64,000 nucleotides of DNA from Endotrypanum monterogeii. Taxonomy: Eukaryota > Euglenozoa > Kinetoplastea > Trypanosomatida > Trypanosomatidae. The stretch covers positions 250,455-314,454 of the forward strand of contig CM007330.1 of NCBI GenBank assembly GCA_000333855.2, given 5' to 3'. Both the position numbers and the translations under genes were made by a program. Positions 41,372 through 50,989 of the stretch are shown one piece after another. Positions within the stretch are counted from its first letter, which is position 1; each line of letters starts with the position of its first letter. Under the pieces are notes generated by a model. That model ran no database searches. It saw only the letters and a list, made by a program, of their open reading frames with translations, and had not been told where the DNA came from.

Positions 41372-42118
41372 ATGCAGTCTGATATTCAAGCTAGGCAAGA
41401 AAGGGGATCCTCTGACTGTCGCCTCTGCGGCTCCTCATACGTTGTTTTTTTTTATCGAGACAAGTTTCGGGAATATTTGCAGTGCTCTAACTGCAGCCTC
41501 ATTTTTGTACCTGATCACTTTCTCCTTTCCGAGGATGATGAAAAGGCAGTGTATGATTTGCATGAAAATATTCCTGGAGATACAGGTTACGAGAGATTTC
41601 TTTCTCGCGCAGCTGAGCCGCTTGCAGATTATTTTTCTGCTATGGAGAAGGCAGGAAATCCTTCATACAAACGCAAGGGCCTCGACTTTGGATGTGGACC
41701 CGCACCTGTTCTTGCTACCCTGCTGTCTGGTCCACCTTACAATTACTCCATGGATATTTACGACCTCTACTACTTCCCAGAAACCAAAGACTACCTTTCC
41801 CGGCACAGCTACTACGACTTCGTTGTCGCAACGGAAGTTGTGGAGCATTTACAGGACCCCATGTCTGTGTTTCGGACTTTGTGGCGCTGCATCCGTCCTG
41901 ATGGTGGTGTTTTGGTAATTATGACAAAGCGTGTTCACGGCACGATCGAGCGGTTCCGTCAGTGGCATTACATCCGAGATCCCACTCACATTACATTTTT
42001 TCATGAAGCATCGTTTCAATGGCTTGCGCTCTCTCTCCCGTCCGAGGGTGAGACCTGCGATGCCCGCCTTGTCAGCGCAGATGTGGTACTTCTAGTGAAG
42101 CAAATGCGAGCCTCCTGA
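41372..42118 (+). CDS. class I SAM methyltransferase with N-terminal zinc ribbon, bacterial-like
   Basis: A 248-residue protein and the first gene of the plus unit. The N-terminus is a C4 zinc ribbon (CRLCGSS..., then LQCSNCSLIFVP). Then come YDLHEN, motif I GLDFGCGPAP, and the DFVVATEVVEHLQDP segment. The C-terminus has WHYIRDPTHITFF and FQWLAL. This whole layout is the one of a common bacterial methyltransferase family (YDLHEN..., LDFGCGPGP, TEVVEHL, WHYRRDPTH). The substrate is unknown. The bacterial look and lower GC suggest lateral transfer. The ATG at 41372 follows a pyrimidine tract and AAG. The frame upstream reaches only a TTG and overlaps the strand-switch sequence. Confidence 0.85.
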   Translation: MQSDIQARQERGSSDCRLCGSSYVVFFYRDKFREYLQCSNCSLIFVPDHFLLSEDDEKAVYDLHENIPGDTGYERFLSRAAEPLADYFSAMEKAGNPSYKRKGLDFGCGPAPVLATLLSGPPYNYSMDIYDLYYFPETKDYLSRHSYYDFVVATEVVEHLQDPMSVFRTLWRCIRPDGGVLVIMTKRVHGTIERFRQWHYIRDPTHITFFHEASFQWLALSLPSEGETCDARLVSADVVLLVKQMRAS

Positions 42119-42774
42119 AAGTTGTGATATTGGGATCATTCTATATTAAAGCATAAGCACGAATAAAAAAAACCACTGGCAACATTTATATAAAAGAGAC
42201 ATTGAAAGAAAAATAAGCTCCAGCGTTATTTTTTGCAAAGCTTGTTAATTGATTTTTCCGTCTTGGAAAGTCGTGTTATGAAAATATTATATTTTATTTT
42301 TTTCACAGTATTTTTCTTTACCATATACACCTGTCACTTTCCTCATCTCTAACCCCCTCTCCTCGTTCCTATGCTTTGTGCGTTCTGCACACACACACGA
42401 GAATAAATTATATATATATTCATTCTGAGAGACAGTTTCATGGCGCGAGAAAAACATCCAAAATACCTTCGCTCTTTCTTACATTACTCGGACTTCCTAT
42501 TCACGGCATTTTTTTAGAAAAATCTTCAAAAGCTCTTTTACGCTCGTTATATCCCTTTGGCAGACTACGCGACGTGAAAATCAAACTCCTCTCCTATTTT
42601 TTCTGTTCAATATTTCCACGTCGAATTTCTCCACGACTACCTCTTTGGTGAGTCGCTCGCAATACCCGATTTATCCTTTTTCCGTTATTTTATCTGTAGT
42701 ATATATTTTTTTTCACCTGTATACTTTGTAGGGTATATATCCACTTTTTTTTTCGGATAGTCGAAAAAAAAAAA
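42119..42774. other. intergenic region, about 0.65 kb
   Basis: AT-rich UTR sequence with T-runs near 42295-42303 and 42707-42714, and a TA stretch near 42409-42419. Confidence 0.6.
42743..42760 (+). promoter_or_regulatory. trans-splice acceptor before first MTP gene
   Basis: A T-run followed by CGGATAG. The AG at 42759-42760 leaves a leader of 14 nt before the ATG at 42775. Confidence 0.55.
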
Positions 42775-43761
42775 ATGGCTTCAGGGGCATCGATGAACGC
42801 TAGCAATAAGTGGAAGGAGTGTACGATGGTGGCGGAGCGAAAGGAGTTTGAGAAGACCAAAGTCATCCATGAATCTAATTATATTACATTCGAAGGACTA
42901 GAGACGCATGATGTATACAACTGCAGTGTTCCGTTCAAAATCAAAGGTGTCTATCACATCTTTGGACGTGTTGAGCGCCGTCATGAGTGGGTCAATTCTC
43001 ACGTTCGACTCTTTCGCCAAACCGGACGCGATAAGTACACGCTAGTGGAGAACGCGATGCAATGGCAACTGGAGGACCCCTTTGTCGTGAAGATTCACGA
43101 TGAGATGCTTTTTGGTGGTGTCCGTGTAACAAAGGACCATGGAAGTGTGTCGGACTATTTCTGCGATTTTTATCGAGGAACAGTTGATGATCTTCACTAC
43201 TTCACCTCTGGACCGAAGAAGATGAAGGATATTCGCCTGGTCGAGTTGGCGGACGGAAAAATAGGTGTATTTTCTCATCACAAGACGAGCACTACCTGCG
43301 TCACTGGTTTCATCACAATTAATTCTTTGGATGACCTCAGCTCTAAAGTAATCGACTCTGCGAAGCCCATTGACCACTCCTTGTTTGGTGACGCTTGGGG
43401 TGGTGTCAACCAACCGTACCTTCTGTCTACCGGGAAAGTTGGCTGCATTTCTCATCACGGCTATCTTGACAAGGATGCAAACGGAGAGACTATGAATGTT
43501 TATTGCATTACGTCTTTTGTCTACGACCCAGTGACCAACAAATGCTACAATTACAAGATTCTCGGGACCAAAAACTGCTTCCCCGAATACCCACCCAAAG
43601 CGCCGAAGCTTTCAGATTGCGTATTTGTGTCGGGTATTGTGATGCGCGAAGACGGTAAATGCGATCTCTACAGCGGCGTCGGCGATACACGAGAGGGTCG
43701 CATCGTGGTCGACTATCCTTTTGAAGGCCACGGTAGCATTGCTGACAATCTGGACTTTTGA
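42775..43761 (+). CDS. MTP: MTP-like mannosyltransferase/phosphorylase (GT108/DUF1861), gene 1 of 6
   Basis: A 328-residue member of the DUF1861/GT108 family. Leishmania MTPs are known to make and break beta-1,2-mannan (mannogen), using GDP-mannose or mannose-1-phosphate, and fold as a five-bladed propeller. Conserved blocks are HDVYNCSVPF, GRVERRHEW, WQLEDP (Asp101), [19 protein letters not shown], and [25 protein letters not shown]. The LEDP Asp aligns with the position I remember as the catalytic Asp94 of MTP4. It has an N-terminal extension of about 15 residues compared with its paralogues. Composition is more AT-rich than the later copies. The MTP number within the array cannot be fixed from sequence alone. 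Confidence 0.9.
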   Translation: MASGASMNASNKWKECTMVAERKEFEKTKVIHESNYITFEGLETHDVYNCSVPFKIKGVYHIFGRVERRHEWVNSHVRLFRQTGRDKYTLVENAMQWQLEDPFVVKIHDEMLFGGVRVTKDHGSVSDYFCDFYRGTVDDLHYFTSGPKKMKDIRLVELADGKIGVFSHHKTSTTCVTGFITINSLDDLSSKVIDSAKPIDHSLFGDAWGGVNQPYLLSTGKVGCISHHGYLDKDANGETMNVYCITSFVYDPVTNKCYNYKILGTKNCFPEYPPKAPKLSDCVFVSGIVMREDGKCDLYSGVGDTREGRIVVDYPFEGHGSIADNLDF

Positions 43762-44098
43762 TCGACATTCGAGCATAGCCCACCATAACACGATCACTTG
43801 ACGCACAAAACGACTATAAACTATCGATGGAGATATCAATAGATTTTTTCTTTGTTGTTTGTTGTTCTTCGAAGGGCTTCCACTACCTATTTGCGACATT
43901 CTCTCACAGACCTTCATCGCTTCACTGGCGACTCAACTTTCCTCCATACCTTCTGCTTCGCCGAAACCTATGAATACCGGTAAAGCATATTTTTCTACTG
44001 GAAACAGTAACCATTAATACAATGCTTGATTTCGAGGTTATGCTTAGATCAGCTTTTCTATTTTTACAAGTCTGAGACTCTCTTGCTAAAAAACCAGC

Positions 44099-44429
44099 AC
44101 TTCAGCGTGGTGTGTCCGGGGTCCTCCACCTGCACGGTGCCGTGCGGGAGGGGGAGGGAAGCCCAGGTACCTGCGTTGTGGTGACGGCATGGCGATGCGT
44201 CGCCGGTGCTGCCGGCGCTTGGGGAGTGTGGGCCGCCCCCGAGGAATGCGCTGCACTGTGACTGGCGTGGGGTCGGCTGTCATGAGGTGACCTGCGTACC
44301 TTTTCGGGTGGGCAGCGGTTGCGGCAGATGCGGCGCATCGGTGGCTGCCCTGGCCATCGCTGCCACACGCGTGTACCGCTGTCTCACCCTATGCGCAATG
44401 ACCGGCTGGCAGGGCTGGTAACGTGTAGA
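44099..44429 (+). mobile_element. SIDER2-like retroposon in MTP gene 1 3'UTR
   Basis: A 331 bp element beginning ACTTCAGCGTGGTGTGTCC and ending GGGCTGGTAACGTGTAGA, in sense with the unit. It differs from the copy at 49218-49548 by only two bases that I can see. Its start resembles the second half of the 79-bp signature of trypanosomatid retroposons (CACCTCAACGTGGTG..., from memory). Confidence 0.8.
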
Positions 44430-45172
44430 GCGCGATCGATATTGGACGAAGGGTTGAATTCCCAAGGAGGACGGAGGGGAATGTAGTTTTTTTTCAAAAA
44501 AGTCTGCATCTCAGTTCTGTACGCTATGCCTGTATGGTCATTGCATTTATTCTACCTTAGAAAAGGACACTACTAGCTGATGCTCATCATAAGAGGCATG
44601 TTTTACTTCTGTATACAAAATGTGTATCTTTGTCTTTTTTTATTCCTGGTGTCCTGCTGAGTGAATTGCAAAGAGAAGTTGTCAGTTTTTTTTTTGTACA
44701 CGTCACACGCTCTACTCTCTTCCATCAGTGTCTATTTTTATAGTTTCCATTCTCGCAAGGCATATGTGTCGTTTCGCCGGAAAGAAAGCAATTACAACGA
44801 GAAAACAGGTGTGTTCCTATGCAATGGTGACTGCAAATCTCTCGAACCCCTAGCCCTAAATTACTTATCAGGTGGCTGATGGCTTTGGTAGTGTTCTTCC
44901 ACAGCTGCCAGGCGCAGCAAATCGGGTGGCGCGACGTTCCATCTGTGGCTGACCGGCTGCCCGTTTTATGGGATTTTCTTTTCAAAGCGTAAGCAGACCA
45001 CTGTGACACTGTCTTGTCTCTTATTGAAGACTCTTCTTCCTCATTGAACACTTTTGATTTGCAGGTTATTCTGTCTTGCGTCGAAGTAAGCTCACTGGCG
45101 CGCGCTCTCCGCTGGCAGAGCTCATATTTGAAGGGCTGGATTCAGAGCATTGTGAATAATCAAGACGACGGC

Positions 45173-45199
45173 ACACACACACACACACATACACACACC
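45173..45199. repeat. (CA)n microsatellite in MTP gene 2 leader
   Basis: About 12 CA units with one interruption, 40 bp upstream of the start codon. Confidence 0.85.
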
Positions 45200-45238
45200 G
45201 GCATACGAAACGATAAAACACATCTACGAGTCCGCACC

Positions 45239-46204
45239 ATGGGATTTTTCAACTCAAAGTTGTGTGCATTAGCGAGCGCTAAAGAGGCATTTGAGCGAGA
45301 AAAGAAGGTGTATGACAAAACGCTTTTGTCATTCGATGGGGTCGATGGGTACGACGTTTACAACTGCTCTATCCCTTTCACCTACGATGGCAAAACGTAT
45401 ATTTTTGGGCGCGTGGAGAGGCGAGATGAGTGGGCTCACTCAAACACCATGCTCTTTGAAAAAATAGGCGCGCACCAATACCGGCGACATCCCAGCGCCA
45501 TCACGTACAATTTAGAGGATCCCTTTGTGGCCAAGATTCATGGTGAGATGGTTTTCGGCGGTACTCATGTCACAAAGAACGGATGCAAGGTTGTTGATTA
45601 CCGGTGCGAGTTTTACCATGGAACACCTTTCAGTCTGAAGTATATCTGTTCTGGTCCCGAAAAGATGAAGGATATTCGTCTGGTGGAGCTGGCTGACGGC
45701 AGAATTGGTATCTTTACACATTTTCGCACTGAAGGCTCGTGCTTGACTGGCTTCGCCACTATCGACAAGATCGAGGACTTAACCGTAGAGGTCATCAACT
45801 CAGCAAAGCTAATTAACCACCGTCCCTTCAAAGACGCCTGGGGAGGCCCCAATCAGGTATATTTGCTCTCATCGGGCGTTCTGGGATGTGTGTCGCATCA
45901 CGGCTACCTCCTCGATCAGGAGAACGGCAGTCAGCTCCGGGTTTACGTCTGCACCTGCTTTGTGTTTGACCCCGCCACTTACGACGTGCACGACTTCAAA
46001 ATAATCGGGACAAAGGGCTGCTTCCCGCCTTGTCAATCGAAGGTATTGCATTTGGCGGATTGCGCTTTCGTGTCTGGTATCGAAATGCGCACAGATGGCA
46101 AGTGCAACTTGTACAGCGGCGTTGGCGACGTTGCCGAGGGATGTATAGTTATCGACTACCCTTTTGAGGGACACGGCGGCATTGTGAGCGACGTTGCATT
46201 TTGA
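45239..46204 (+). CDS. MTP: MTP-like mannosyltransferase/phosphorylase (GT108/DUF1861), gene 2 of 6
   Basis: A 321-residue MTP. Blocks: [25 protein letters not shown] with Asp at residue 94, [20 protein letters not shown] (Pro where the others have Val), and [25 protein letters not shown] (Asn for Asp and Cys for Arg compared with the others). The N-terminus MGFFNSKLC carries Gly2 and Ser6 like a myristoylation site, but Phe3 is normally disfavoured, so lipidation is doubtful. The start is the ATG at 45239 in a good context (CACCATGGG); the frame continues upstream through a CA repeat that belongs to the leader. AT-richer than genes 3-6. Confidence 0.9.
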   Translation: MGFFNSKLCALASAKEAFEREKKVYDKTLLSFDGVDGYDVYNCSIPFTYDGKTYIFGRVERRDEWAHSNTMLFEKIGAHQYRRHPSAITYNLEDPFVAKIHGEMVFGGTHVTKNGCKVVDYRCEFYHGTPFSLKYICSGPEKMKDIRLVELADGRIGIFTHFRTEGSCLTGFATIDKIEDLTVEVINSAKLINHRPFKDAWGGPNQVYLLSSGVLGCVSHHGYLLDQENGSQLRVYVCTCFVFDPATYDVHDFKIIGTKGCFPPCQSKVLHLADCAFVSGIEMRTDGKCNLYSGVGDVAEGCIVIDYPFEGHGGIVSDVAF

Positions 46205-48064
46205 GGTACCTCGAGGGTTGTAGTCATTTTTGGCTACGGCTACAACACGTTGCTTGATACATGTTAAGTGCTTTCGGACTGAGGAGTAGAGATAATGTGT
46301 GCCTCTGTGTGTGTGTGTGCTTGATCAAACCAAACGACACGGCGCGGTACGAGTCGAAGTAGGATTCACCGTATCAGTGGCCAGCTCCACCGACCCGTTG
46401 TCTTTTTTTTTTTCTTCTGCGTCTGCTCATTCGGGACTTCGAGGAGTCGAGTCTCAGTGGGGTTCCTCTTCTCCCACTTACCCCTTTAATTGTCCGCCAC
46501 AAGAGCGATGTGCGGGTGGTACGGGTCGAATAAAGGGCGGCTGTACCCACGTCTACCCATCCGTGAGTAGCTTTGTCGAGAACACGAGCGGAGACATACC
46601 CGCCAGGGATATCGTCGCAGGTAAACAGGTACTTTTTTCACTGTGTAGGGGGATGGGAACAAACGTTGGAACGTTCCATGTACATCTTTGGACACCATTT
46701 GTGCCTTTTCCACGGTGCTGGGAGCTGTCTGTGGACAAGGAATTGTGAATGCTACTCTTCAGGAAAAGTTAAATGAGGTGTCAATATGAGGGGAGGGGAG
46801 GCAGGAGAGGCAACAGTGTCTCCCCTAAAAGCAGCTGCGACAGTAGCGTCGAATGAGCTTGTTTTGGGCGAGGGCAGCATATACTAAGCCATTTTCCGTG
46901 GGATATGCTGTCTTTTTTCCCTGTCCGCCGAGAGAAGTCTTCGACGTGCGCTTGTGTACCTTCATGCGTTGCCTTCACTCGACGGGATCGATTGCACGAA
47001 GGCACTTTTGTTGTTGCCTACTTCGCTGTGTTTTCCCTTCTTGCTTCATGGTGCTTTTTTTTTTGTTTTCAGCTTCGGTTTTTCACTGCTTGATGCCTCA
47101 TCTCTTTCATATGCTAGCGAGCGAAGGAATTTTGTCACTTCCGCTCGCTTTTTTTTTTTTCGCATTGTGTATTTCGCACCCTCTGTTTTCTTTATTACAG
47201 ATCCCCGAAACAGCAGTGCGCGGAGCAGCCCCCAGGCATCTGTGACCGGATAGGAAAAGAGGTGAGGTCTATACTCATGTTTGTGGACGATCCTCATTTC
47301 CCTCCCCCTCTTTTCTCCTCCCCACAGCTGAGCTCGTCTGCGGCCGCTATCACCTGCTGTTCCCCTTCTCAAAAAAAATCACCCCAATGCCGAGGAAAAA
47401 CATGGCGCCCATATCAACATCACGATTCTCCCTTTCCCCGCCTGACTGCGAGGTACGGCCTAGCAAGTATTGTTTCAGTCGGAGTATGCGTCACGGCGCC
47501 AAGTCAAGTCTCCTGCAGGGGGCGATGTCTGTGTCATCTGCAGTAGCCTGATGGGGAGAGGTGAGCGACGTCGGCCACCCTGGCGACAGTGCTGCCTCGT
47601 ATGTCATCAAGCGTTCTTTCCCTACATTCCACATACTGCCTTTTCTCTCGTTGGTACTGTTATTTCAGGCATTTGCTCTGATTTTCTCCTCCCCATTTCC
47701 TTCGACCGTCTCTCTCAGCTCTCACAGTCTAGAAGACTTGTCAAGGGACGTCTGCAAGCGGTAGCGCATTTCACAAGGGAAACCTAACAGGAGGACTCAT
47801 TTTGTAGTGGATCCGGGAGGGGGGGGTCCTGCGATAGGAAGGTCATTAGGAAAATCACCAAAAGCTCTTCTTTTTTTCTCCTGATTTCACGCTCACGTCT
47901 CAAGGCAAGCGTTGTTCTGTCGATACCCAAGGGGAGGGGGGGGGTCATCCGGAGCGAAGAAGCGACCGAGGCAGACAGTGTCCTAACAAGCTCCTATACA
48001 CCTTTCTTGCGAGCTCCAACATTCGCTATTTCCGCTCCCCCTTGAGGTCAGCAACAACAAAAGA
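46205..48064. other. intergenic region with dispersed repeat, about 1.9 kb
   Basis: It contains the dispersed element 46283-46571 and long pyrimidine-rich stretches. T-runs lie at about 47050-47062 and 47150-47161, with a G-run near 47819-47826. Open frames of 100-150 codons here are pyrimidine-biased (Phe/Ser/Leu/Pro-rich) and do not look coding. Confidence 0.6.
46283..46571 (+). repeat. dispersed 3'UTR repeat, copy 2 (plus strand)
   Basis: Begins GGAGTAGAGATAATGTG and ends CCATCCGTGAGTAGC. It is the plus-strand twin of 33367-33664 with few differences and a shorter TG repeat. It lies in the 3'UTR of MTP gene 2. Confidence 0.85.
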
Positions 48065-49021
48065 ATGAGCACCTTTGAGAGGGTGAAAGAGGAGAAGCTG
48101 GAGTTCGAGAAGAACTGCGACCAGCACGTGTATGAGAAGGCACTTCTCACCTTCAAGGGCGTGGATGGCTTGGATGTGTACAACTGCTCAGTTCCCTTCA
48201 AGTACAACGGTCAGACACACATCTTTGGCCGAGTAGAGAAGCGGTCCGAGTGGGCCAACTCGTATGTGCGGTTGTTTGTGGAGTCCGGCAAGGATGAATT
48301 CACCGCGGTGCCTGGCAGCATGGTGTGGCAGCTTGAGGACCCGAATGTGACAAATATCGACAATGAGATGATCCTTGGCGGGACACACATCCGGAAGACG
48401 AATAACCGTGTCTTCACGTACTACTGCAATTTCTTTCGCGGCGCTCTCGAGAGGATGACCTACTTCACGACGGGCCCTGACAATATGAAGGGTATCCGCA
48501 TTGTCAAGCTGGCCAACAACAAGATCGGCGTTTTCTCGCGACCGAAGACAGCGGCACACTGTTTCATTGGCTTCACCGTGATCGAAAACCTGATGGAGCT
48601 GACACCAGCGGTTGTCGAGGAGGCCCCGCCCCTCAATGTCCTTGACACAGGAGCATGGGGTGGTGTGAATCAGGCGTACCTTCTGAGCTCCGACAAAGTG
48701 GGGTGTATCGGCCACTACAGTTACCTCGACCAGGATCACGATGGAAACCCCATAACTGTGTACACTAACTACTCCTTCGTGTTGAATCCGTACATTCGCG
48801 AGGTGGAGGATGCGAAGGTTATTGGGACCAGGGGCTGCTACCCGGATTGCCCCCCCAAGACAGATAAGCTGCGGGACTGCGCTTTCACTTCTGGCATTGT
48901 CATGCGCGGGGACGGAAAGTGTGATCTCTACAGCGGCATAGGAGACGCGTATGAGGGCCGTATTACTATTGATTATCCGTTCGAAGGTCATGGAACTCTC
49001 ATCGACAACATGAACTTCTAG
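48065..49021 (+). CDS. MTP: MTP-like mannosyltransferase/phosphorylase (GT108/DUF1861), gene 3 of 6
   Basis: A 318-residue MTP with the family blocks LDVYNCSVPF, GRVEKRSEW, WQLEDP (Asp92), NMKGIRIVKL (Gly replaces the Asp of MKDIR), WGGVNQAYLL, GTRGCYPDCPPK, and [25 protein letters not shown]. It is more GC-rich than genes 1 and 2 and closer in sequence to genes 4-6. The ATG at 48065 follows a pyrimidine-rich stretch with GTCAG as probable acceptor. It is expected to act on beta-1,2-mannan. Whether it is mainly a transferase or a phosphorylase cannot be told from sequence. Confidence 0.92.
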   Translation: MSTFERVKEEKLEFEKNCDQHVYEKALLTFKGVDGLDVYNCSVPFKYNGQTHIFGRVEKRSEWANSYVRLFVESGKDEFTAVPGSMVWQLEDPNVTNIDNEMILGGTHIRKTNNRVFTYYCNFFRGALERMTYFTTGPDNMKGIRIVKLANNKIGVFSRPKTAAHCFIGFTVIENLMELTPAVVEEAPPLNVLDTGAWGGVNQAYLLSSDKVGCIGHYSYLDQDHDGNPITVYTNYSFVLNPYIREVEDAKVIGTRGCYPDCPPKTDKLRDCAFTSGIVMRGDGKCDLYSGIGDAYEGRITIDYPFEGHGTLIDNMNF

Positions 49022-50989
49022 ATAAACGCGCGTGCGTGTATGGGTGCGCGGTTGTTTGACTGCCTCGCAACTTATCTTCTATCTTCTCCCTCTTCTGTGT
49101 TACCCCTTGTAGTCTTTCACTATTCTGTATTGCCGCGAACTAAGGGAAGCGGGGATTTCTTCTTTTCTTTTTTCCCGTTTTCCCGTTTTGTATTTCTGCG
49201 CTCTCACGAGGGTGTGTACTTCAGCGTGGTGTGTCCGGGGTCCTCCACCTGCACGGTGCCGTGCTGGAGGGGGAGGGAAGCCCAGGTACCTGCGTTGTGG
49301 TGACGGCATGGCGATGCGTCGCCGGTGCTGCCGGCGCTTGGGGAGTGTGGGCCGCCCCCGAGGAATGCGCTGCACTGTGACTGGCGTGGGGTCGGCTGTC
49401 ATGAGGTGACCTGCGTACCTTTTCGGGTGGGCAGCGGTTGCGGCAGATGCGGCGCATCGGTGGCTGCCCTGGCCATCGCTGCCACACGCGTGTACCGCTG
49501 TCTCACCCTATGCGCAATGACCGGCTGGAAGGGCTGGTAACGTGTAGAATACGAACGGGGCTTCGTATCGAATATATACAACCTCGAAATCAGATTTTTT
49601 TTTATCGCATGTGGTGGCGTGGTTGCCCGTTTCTAGCCAATGTATCAGGTGGGTGTGAACGTTTTTTTCCTGATCAGTATATTGTGCTGCACCTTACAGC
49701 CGTTACGCTGCAGCTATGGTGCACCTGTAGCCGGACGGGAATTTCCACTGAGTTTGCTATTAAAAGGCCACATGGATAAATGTGGGGCGAGCATCAGAGT
49801 TTGGTAGGTACTCTCAAAAGGCTAAGATGACCAGACTTTTGAGTGATTCAGGCTTTGCGATTACCGTCGTTTATCTGGCTACGTGCTTGCTCTCCGTAAG
49901 CAAGCCAGATACATTTTCCAAATCCTCCACTCGTGAAAACATACTGAGGAGAAAAGGAAGCAAAGAAGGGTATTTATGTACATATATAGACAGAGACTTG
50001 AACCTCTCACTCTTACCTCCACCCCACCGGCAATGCTTTATTCCTTTCTGTTTTTTTTTTTTTCCGTGGACCGGTTTGGTTCCCATGCGTCATCTCTGCT
50101 TGTGGTGGAGACAAACGGTGCCGTCAACAAAAGAGGGGCAGTGGGCGGGGCGGGGCGGGGGGGGGTCGAAGCCGTAGGTACCTCATTTCTTTGGGTGCTT
50201 GGTTGTAGGTCATTTTTAGGTGTACAGATTCACGTATGCACTCCTCCTATTACTCTCTCCTCTCAAGAGCGCAACGGTGTACCCTCTCCCTCAAAAAAAA
50301 AAAATACTAAACATGTAGGCGATCGGTCGGTGGGAATTTGTGTCTCGTCTCATCAGGCGTCACGCAGTGGCTATCTAAGAGACGAAAAAGAGGCTGACGG
50401 AGAGCGGTAAAAAAACGATTTGTTCACCTGCTGCTCACTTTCGCAGAATATTCGTTTTGTGTCTGAGTTGGTTTGACTGTGTGAGTGGGTTAGTGTGAAG
50501 GTGTTTTTCCTTTCATCATTCATCTTCGGGAGTGCACTTTTCGGACCTTCTGCGATGCGCGGCTGATTTTAATCACCCGTGCCGTGCGAGGAGAGACGAA
50601 CGGGCTTGTGCATCGGAGGGCGCGGCTCACGCGCTAGCTTTATTCTCCTCTGCGCCTGGTCCTCGTGTCAAAAGTGTCCAACAGCTCTGCCGTGGTCTTT
50701 TTCCCCTCTCTTCCCTCTCGAACTCATCTGCAGAAGTGTGTATGGTGGCGTTTTTTTTTTAAATGTTGTATGTTCTTTTACAGCCTCTTGCACTCTATTC
50801 ATCCCACACTTTCACCGCCTTTACTTACCCGTGCGTGTTTGTCTCGATCACGCTCTCTCCGCCGTGCATGCAGTGAACATTCCAGTGCAATCTTTGTGGG
50901 TCCTTGGACCTTGCCGCCCCCCCCCCCCCCTCAAACGCTGGGTTGCCACGACGCCGAAAAAAAAGCGGTATGCTTCAGAGAAAAAGAAA
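49022..50989. other. intergenic region with SIDER2-like element, about 2.0 kb
   Basis: A SIDER2-like copy lies at 49218-49548, 197 bp after the gene. The rest holds T-runs, a G-run (50157-50166) and, before the next gene, a C-run (50921-50931). No gene is supported. Confidence 0.6.
49218..49548 (+). mobile_element. SIDER2-like retroposon in MTP gene 3 3'UTR
   Basis: A 331 bp element with the same ends as the copy at 44099-44429 and only two mismatches that I can see. It is in sense with the unit. Confidence 0.8.

Larger units (their letters stand above)
43762..45238. other. intergenic region with SIDER2-like element, about 1.5 kb
   Basis: Starts with AT-rich 3'UTR. A nearly intact SIDER2-like copy lies at 44099-44429. 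The remainder is AT-rich with a T-run near 44686-44694, and a CA repeat (about 45173-45199) in the 5' leader of the next gene. Confidence 0.6.

Noticed and set aside
45239..45265. MGFFNSKLC start of MTP gene 2 as a myristoylation and palmitoylation signal
   Set aside because: Phe directly after Gly is disfavoured by N-myristoyltransferase, so I keep it only as a remark.
48188..48991. A 267-codon open frame on the minus strand, opposite MTP gene 3
   Set aside because: It is fully antisense to a clear gene. Similar antisense frames occur opposite the other MTP genes, as expected from their shared codon pattern.
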